A stretch of 9,164 nt of DNA from Planctomycetota bacterium (lineage in GTDB: Bacteria > Planctomycetota > Phycisphaerae > UBA1845), in the NCBI GenBank assembly GCA_022561415.1, contig JADFRH010000074.1:1-9164 (forward strand), given 5' to 3'. The translations under genes and the position numbers were made by a program. Position 1 is the stretch's first letter. The number at the start of each line of letters is the position of its first letter. The notes below the pieces were generated by a model. That model was not told the origin of the DNA. It did not search any database and saw only the letters and a list, made by a program, of their open reading frames with translations. Shown here piece by piece: positions 5,734 through 9,164 of the stretch.

Positions 5734-6195
5734 TTAGCCTGCGGCAATTTTATCGGCGAAGGCGTCTCGGATCTGTCCCAGCATGCGCATGAATTCGATC
5801 CGATCGTTCGGGGGTAGAACGCGCAGAATTTCGTACATCGAGCCGAGTCGCGCGGACCGGTAGGTGTCGTACGCTTTGGCTCCGCCTTCGGTAAGAGAGA
5901 CGTCGATCCGGCGGCGATCGCGGGCGTTGATCTTGCACTCGACGTAGCCCCGGCCGCCTTGCTCCTCGAGTGCTCGGACGATTCGGGACATCTGTGCCGG
6001 CAGCACACCGATTTCTTTCTGGATTTCGCCGATGGTGCGGGGTTGCTGCTTGGTCAGGAGGTCGAGTGTAAGGAACTCCGCCTCGGAAAGGTCATCCGGC
6101 CCGGACGGCCTGCGTGAGCGGGCGAGCGCAATGAGCCGGTACAGCTCAAAAATTTCGGCCGCCATTTTGTCGAGCGTTTGTTGCGAGTCGGGCAC
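5734..6195 (-). CDS. MarR-family transcriptional regulator
   Basis: The protein is a winged-helix regulator of 153 residues, a normal MarR length. Helices at about 8-27 and 36-49 precede the helix-turn-helix (about 53-78: TIGEIQKEIGVLPAQMSRIVRALEE). The wing (about 82-101) holds the family's conserved DRR motif in NARDRRRIDVSLTEGG, and dimerisation helices follow to the end. The GTG at 6195 is chosen because AGGAG lies 7 bases before it. The ATG at 6249 would add residues unlike the family and would overlap the promoter. It lies 155 bases after the cupredoxin gene on the same strand with its own promoter and a palindrome, so autoregulation is likely. Its ligand and targets cannot be read from the sequence. 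The respiratory operon upstream or the His-rich gene downstream are possible targets. Confidence 0.88.
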   Translation of the reverse strand: MPDSQQTLDKMAAEIFELYRLIALARSRRPSGPDDLSEAEFLTLDLLTKQQPRTIGEIQKEIGVLPAQMSRIVRALEEQGGRGYVECKINARDRRRIDVSLTEGGAKAYDTYRSARLGSMYEILRVLPPNDRIEFMRMLGQIRDAFADKIAAG

Positions 6196-6228
6196 GCCGA
6201 TTCTCCTGCTCCCGGAAATCCAGTGGGA

Positions 6229-6257
6229 ATCGTACCGGCCGTCAAACAATCCGTCCA
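6229..6257 (-). promoter_or_regulatory. candidate promoter of the MarR gene
   Basis: On the minus strand TGGACG (6257-6252) is followed after 17 bases by TACGAT (6234-6229), about 34 bases before the GTG start. An 11-base direct repeat differing at one position (CCAGTGGGAAT and CCAGTGCGAAT on plus, at 6220-6230 and 6255-6265) touches both boxes, which may reflect an operator. Confidence 0.4.
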
Positions 6258-6258
6258 G

Positions 6259-6271
6259 TGCGAATATCGCA
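6259..6271. promoter_or_regulatory. palindrome beside the MarR promoter, candidate operator
   Basis: TGCGA ATA TCGCA is a perfect 5+5 inverted repeat just upstream of the predicted -35 box of the MarR gene. MarR dimers bind such short palindromes in their own promoters, so it is a plausible autoregulatory site. Confidence 0.35.
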
Positions 6272-6318
6272 GAGTCGAGAGTGTTTCGGCCGGCATCCTG
6301 GACCGCCCACGGCTAGGC

Positions 6319-6337
6319 GCCCAAGCGGCGCTGGGGC
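6319..6337 (-). terminator. weak hairpin after the cupredoxin gene
   Basis: On the minus strand GCCC and AGC pair with GCT and GGGC around a GCC loop, with one mismatch, 14 bases after the cupredoxin stop codon. The position suits the end of the respiratory operon, but there is no T-run, so this is only a candidate. Confidence 0.2.
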
Positions 6338-6350
6338 ATCGTGCCGCTCG

Positions 6351-6770
6351 TTACTCGGCCGGCAGAACGATCACCTTCGCGTCGCGCATCATGACGGGAT
6401 GCACTTCACAGAAGTAGATGAAATCGCCGGGCGTGTCGAACATGTGCGTAAACGTTTGGTTCGTTCCAAGCGACCCCGACCGGAACACCGAGCCCAGGTC
6501 AGCCTCGCCGGGATTGCCCGATGTGGCCGTGTGCGGGATGAGGAAGTCCTTGTTGATCCAGGTGACCGACTCGCCGACCGTGATCGTGATTTCCGGTGGG
6601 TCGAACCTGATGGAACGCATGAAGACCTGGTTCGCGCCCGGTGCGTCTCCTGAGGGGCATCCACTCAGCATCGTCACCCCGAAAAGGCCAAGCCCTCCAA
6701 CAAGGCTCGCCGCGACCAGCCTTGATTGTCTGAAGCCGATTCTTGATTCGTTTTGATTTCGGTTCGTCAT
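6351..6770 (-). CDS. cupredoxin (type-1 copper) lipoprotein, plastocyanin/azurin-like
   Basis: The product is a 139-residue small blue-copper electron carrier. The N-terminus is a lipoprotein signal with hydrophobic LVAASLVGGLGLFGVTM and lipobox LSGC, with Cys38 lipidated, so it is membrane-anchored on the outer side of the cytoplasmic membrane or on the outer membrane. The cupredoxin fold runs from residue about 48 (VFMRSIRFDPPEITITVGESVTWIN) to the end. The copper ligands are visible: His80 in FLIPHTATS, then Cys121, His124 and Met127 in YFCEVHPVMM. The start at 6770 is supported by GGGAG 8 bases upstream. It lies 80 bases after the cytochrome b/c gene on the same strand. The likely role is to accept electrons from the bc-type complex and pass them to a terminal oxidase or reductase. 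This role is inferred from position. An alternative is a copper-binding maturation role. Confidence 0.9.
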   Translation of the reverse strand: MTNRNQNESRIGFRQSRLVAASLVGGLGLFGVTMLSGCPSGDAPGANQVFMRSIRFDPPEITITVGESVTWINKDFLIPHTATSGNPGEADLGSVFRSGSLGTNQTFTHMFDTPGDFIYFCEVHPVMMRDAKVIVLPAE

Positions 6771-6850
6771 CGCGATAACTCCCAAGGTTGCGTGTTCGAT
6801 CCGTCCCTTGCCCGCTCGTTCGTCTTATCTTCGCGATGCCCAAGAAAGCG

Positions 6851-8668
6851 TCAAATGCCACCGCGACGCCGCGAGTCGTGCAGCCAGCGGGCGATCAGGC
6901 GGCGGTCGCGTTGGCTTAGCTGGTCGGAAAACGCGGGCATTTGGGCCGGCTCGCGCCCGCGACTGCGGTATAGCGACTCATGCGACGGGTCGGATATGAA
7001 CCTCTCAATCCAGGGAACCGAGCCGTATCCGAGCATCTCCGGTGCTCTTGTCGTTCCGGAACGTTTACCGTCATAGCTGTGGCACTCGTTGCACACATTC
7101 ATGAAGATTCGACGTCCGTCCCGATAGATCGGGGGATCATCTGCGTCCGGTGCGAACTGAAGCCAAGCCGCGCACGCCGCGCCGTCCTTCCGGGGACCGG
7201 GGCAAACCGACTCGTACTCGAGGTAGGCGGATATGGCCTGAACGTCGAAACTCAGCGCCGCGCCATTGTCGGCTTCCTCTGCGGCGTCTTCTATGAATCG
7301 GGCCATTCGGGTATGCGCGGGTTCGCCGCCGGGCTTTTTCATTCTTCCGAAGTACCGCTCGTCCATCGGGTTCGTGAGCAGTCCGCGCACCCACTCTCTC
7401 GTCGCGAAGCCGGCCAGGTCGGATGAGGTCGCCGGGTCGGTGGGAACCGTGCCCAGCCCGTCGTGACCATCGTATCGATGGCACAGTGCGCAGTTCGCGG
7501 CGAACAACTCCGGACCACGCGTCACCGGGTCGTTGCCGAGCAACTCCAGCGCACCCGTCGGCGGGATGCCGTGCTGGGCAGCCAGCTCGAGGGCTCGCGC
7601 GGCTCGAACGCGCGCCAATTCCCGTTTTTCCTGGAAGGGACCGGATCGTTGATCGGCCGCTACGCCCGCGTACGTAAGCCACGTGACGCCGCCAAGCACA
7701 ACGATCGAGAACGTCAACGCCAGACGATGACCCGTACGCCGACCCCAAAACGGAATCGTCAACAGCAACATGGCCAGCAGCGTCGGCGAAACGATCGCTC
7801 CGACCACTTCGAGATTCACCGATCCCTCGAAGTACTTGAGCCACTGATAGAGGAACAGCGTGTGCCATTCGGGGCGTGCGGGATAGTTGGTCGAGTTCGC
7901 ATCGGCCGGTGCCGCAAGCAGCTCATCGCCGAGAACGCCGTGGTGATACCAGGTCATGGCCATTGCAATTGCGAGCACGGCAAGGAGCGCGATCGAAGCC
8001 CAGGATCGCTGCGGTGCCGCGTCGTTGTCGGCGCGACCGGCGACACATGCGCGAATCAGGCGCCCGCGCCAAACGACAAGTGCCGCAAACAGCACGGGCA
8101 GCACCATGACGTGTAGCGTGTGGATGCGGGTCAGGGTCAGGTTGCCCATGTCGCTGCCACCGATCAGCAGGCGGCGAAGTATGTCTCCGACAAGCGGCGT
8201 CTTGGCCAGGATGTTCGTGCGAACCACCGTGCCCCAATACCCGGCCTGGTCCCACGGAAGCACGTGCCCGCTCAAAGAAAGGGCCAGGGCGAGCGCGGCC
8301 AGTCCGCCGGTGATCCACCAGGCGAAGCGCGTCGGCGCCTGATACGCCTTGGTCGCCAGGATCAGCAGGCCGTGCAAGACGAGGGTAATGAGCAGGGCGT
8401 CCGACACGAAGTGGTGCAGCCCGCGAACCAACCACCCGCCCGGCATCTGCGTCTGAATGTACCAGACGCTGCTCCAGGCCGTCGTGACTGACGGGCTGTA
8501 TGTCGTCATCAGCAATAGGCCGGTGACAACCTGGATCACGAAGAGGAAGACAAGCAAAGAGCCCCAGACGTACCTCCACCGCGCACCGCCGGGGATTGCC
8601 TCGTATAGCAAATGGCGTCCGAACTCGCGGACGCCGGTTCGATCGTCTAGCCAGTCAATGAGGCGCAT
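6851..8668 (-). CDS. cytochrome b fused to a di-haem cytochrome c tail (bc complex subunit)
   Basis: The 605-residue product joins a full cytochrome b (residues 1-340) to two cytochrome c domains. The first four helices span about 33-54, 86-106, 116-134 and 185-200. The subunit-IV-like part has helices at about 222-242, 288-308 and 315-338. Quinol-site motifs are present: PWDQAGYW and PEW with Glu267 (PEWH in place of the usual PEWY). Haem bL ligands His85 and His186 are present. Of the haem bH pair, His99 is present, but the helix-D partner (b6 His202) is Arg201 in LVVWRGRLIR. The b6 cysteine that binds haem c_n is Val34. The tail carries CALCH (393-397) and CNECH (526-530), the second with likely axial Met577 (AQMPAF). 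It would oxidise quinol together with the Rieske protein, whose gene ends 27 bases upstream, and would do the job of cytochrome c1/f itself. The ribosome-binding site (TGGAA) is weak. The cupredoxin gene follows. Confidence 0.9.
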   Translation of the reverse strand: MRLIDWLDDRTGVREFGRHLLYEAIPGGARWRYVWGSLLVFLFVIQVVTGLLLMTTYSPSVTTAWSSVWYIQTQMPGGWLVRGLHHFVSDALLITLVLHGLLILATKAYQAPTRFAWWITGGLAALALALSLSGHVLPWDQAGYWGTVVRTNILAKTPLVGDILRRLLIGGSDMGNLTLTRIHTLHVMVLPVLFAALVVWRGRLIRACVAGRADNDAAPQRSWASIALLAVLAIAMAMTWYHHGVLGDELLAAPADANSTNYPARPEWHTLFLYQWLKYFEGSVNLEVVGAIVSPTLLAMLLLTIPFWGRRTGHRLALTFSIVVLGGVTWLTYAGVAADQRSGPFQEKRELARVRAARALELAAQHGIPPTGALELLGNDPVTRGPELFAANCALCHRYDGHDGLGTVPTDPATSSDLAGFATREWVRGLLTNPMDERYFGRMKKPGGEPAHTRMARFIEDAAEEADNGAALSFDVQAISAYLEYESVCPGPRKDGAACAAWLQFAPDADDPPIYRDGRRIFMNVCNECHSYDGKRSGTTRAPEMLGYGSVPWIERFISDPSHESLYRSRGREPAQMPAFSDQLSQRDRRLIARWLHDSRRRGGI

Positions 8669-8695
8669 GTTATTCCAGGAAGGATCAATCTGGGG

Positions 8696-9164
8696 TTACG
8701 TCAGAGGCTGCTTTGCCGTCTTGCCCGTTTGAAACTCTGCGTATCTGACCTCAACCCAACGCTCATGTGAGTCAGTCGGGCCGGTTATGCGGCACTGTAG
8801 CTCATCCATGTCGCGCGGCGAGGGGCCGAAGCGCCGGCGCCCGCCGGGCTCGAACTCGCTGGCATGGCACGGACAGACAAAGGCATTGCGATCGGCCACG
8901 TAATCGATACCGCATCCCAAGTGAGGACAGATGGTCTGCAGGCAGCGGACCTTGGGGGCGTCGCCGTCGTCTTGCTCACGGATCAGCCAGACACTACCGA
9001 TTGGGCCGGGCGGATAATGAGTGTAGGCATCCCAGCGATCAGCCGAAACTATCACGCGAACGGGTCGCCCTTCGCGCAGTGCGGCGAGCGGGGCCGCCCG
9101 AAGGAAGTCGAACGCGGTACGCGATCGTCTCAGCGGGTCCAGGAGATAGCGCACCCCTGGTATG
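8696..9164 (-). CDS. Rieske [2Fe-2S] protein of a bc-type complex (5' partial)
   Basis: The sequence contains both Rieske cluster motifs. Counting from the GTG at 9154, CPHLGC is at 76-81 and CPCHAS at 94-99. Cys76, His78, Cys94 and His97 are the cluster ligands, and Cys81 and Cys96 form the usual disulfide. FEPGGRRRFG after the second motif corresponds to the Pro-loop region. The frame stays open to the window edge with IPGVRYLLDPLRR, which resembles the segment that follows the N-terminal transmembrane anchor in respiratory Rieske proteins. The GTG is therefore probably not the true start, and the anchor lies outside the window. It is the first visible gene of the operon with cytochrome b/c and cupredoxin and transfers electrons from quinol to the c-type haems. 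Confidence 0.9.
   Translation of the reverse strand, partial: IPGVRYLLDPLRRSRTAFDFLRAAPLAALREGRPVRVIVSADRWDAYTHYPPGPIGSVWLIREQDDGDAPKVRCLQTICPHLGCGIDYVADRNAFVCPCHASEFEPGGRRRFGPSPRDMDELQCRITGPTDSHERWVEVRYAEFQTGKTAKQPLT

Noticed and set aside
7137..7868. Other-frame minus-strand open stretch inside the cytochrome b/c gene (243 residues)
   Set aside because: Out of frame with the CxxCH motifs and the transmembrane helices. Arg/Gly-rich shadow.
1..9164. CRISPR array or long tandem repeats
   Set aside because: No regularly spaced direct repeats were seen. The only repeats are short palindromes and the partial IS.

Overview
This window looks like chromosomal DNA from a high-GC, Gram-negative-type bacterium. 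The best guess is a planctomycete or a close relative, held with moderate confidence. The reasons are a lipoprotein-type prolyl oligopeptidase, a fused cytochrome b with a di-haem cytochrome c tail beside a Rieske gene, a small Tyr/Arg/His-rich exported protein, and a compact IS630 element. No rRNA or phylogenetic marker is present, so the assignment is inferred from protein style only.

Layout. Positions 1-1023 hold the 3' part of an IS630-family insertion sequence whose transposase is split by a -1 frame change at a run of seven A. A single-domain VOC (glyoxalase-fold) gene follows immediately. Next comes a 715-residue prolyl oligopeptidase with a lipoprotein signal (1585-3732), then about 300 bases without a gene. 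From about 4027 onward every feature lies on the minus strand. In minus-strand order from the right edge these are: a Rieske iron-sulfur protein (cut by the window edge), a 605-residue cytochrome b/c fusion, a type-1 copper cupredoxin lipoprotein, a MarR regulator, a His-rich exported protein, a NikR-like ribbon-helix-helix regulator, tRNA-Leu(CAG) with a good promoter, a PIN-domain toxin remnant, and a 59-residue partner ORF overlapping it.

How the parts work together. The Rieske, cytochrome b/c and cupredoxin genes form a probable operon for a quinol-oxidising bc-type complex. The cytochrome c1/f function appears to be supplied by the di-haem tail, and the blue-copper lipoprotein may act as electron acceptor. 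The cytochrome b keeps three of the four classical haem-b histidines. The fourth (helix D, equivalent to b6 His202) is Arg201, so haem bH may be lost or altered.

The most notable points are: the missing haem-bH ligand; a NikR-like protein in which all four nickel-ligand positions are replaced, lying next to a His-rich secreted protein whose upstream region carries two phased palindromes; a PIN toxin gene with an apparent internal deletion that keeps its extreme C-terminus and the strong ribosome-binding site of the overlapping small gene; and the A7 slippery site in the transposase.
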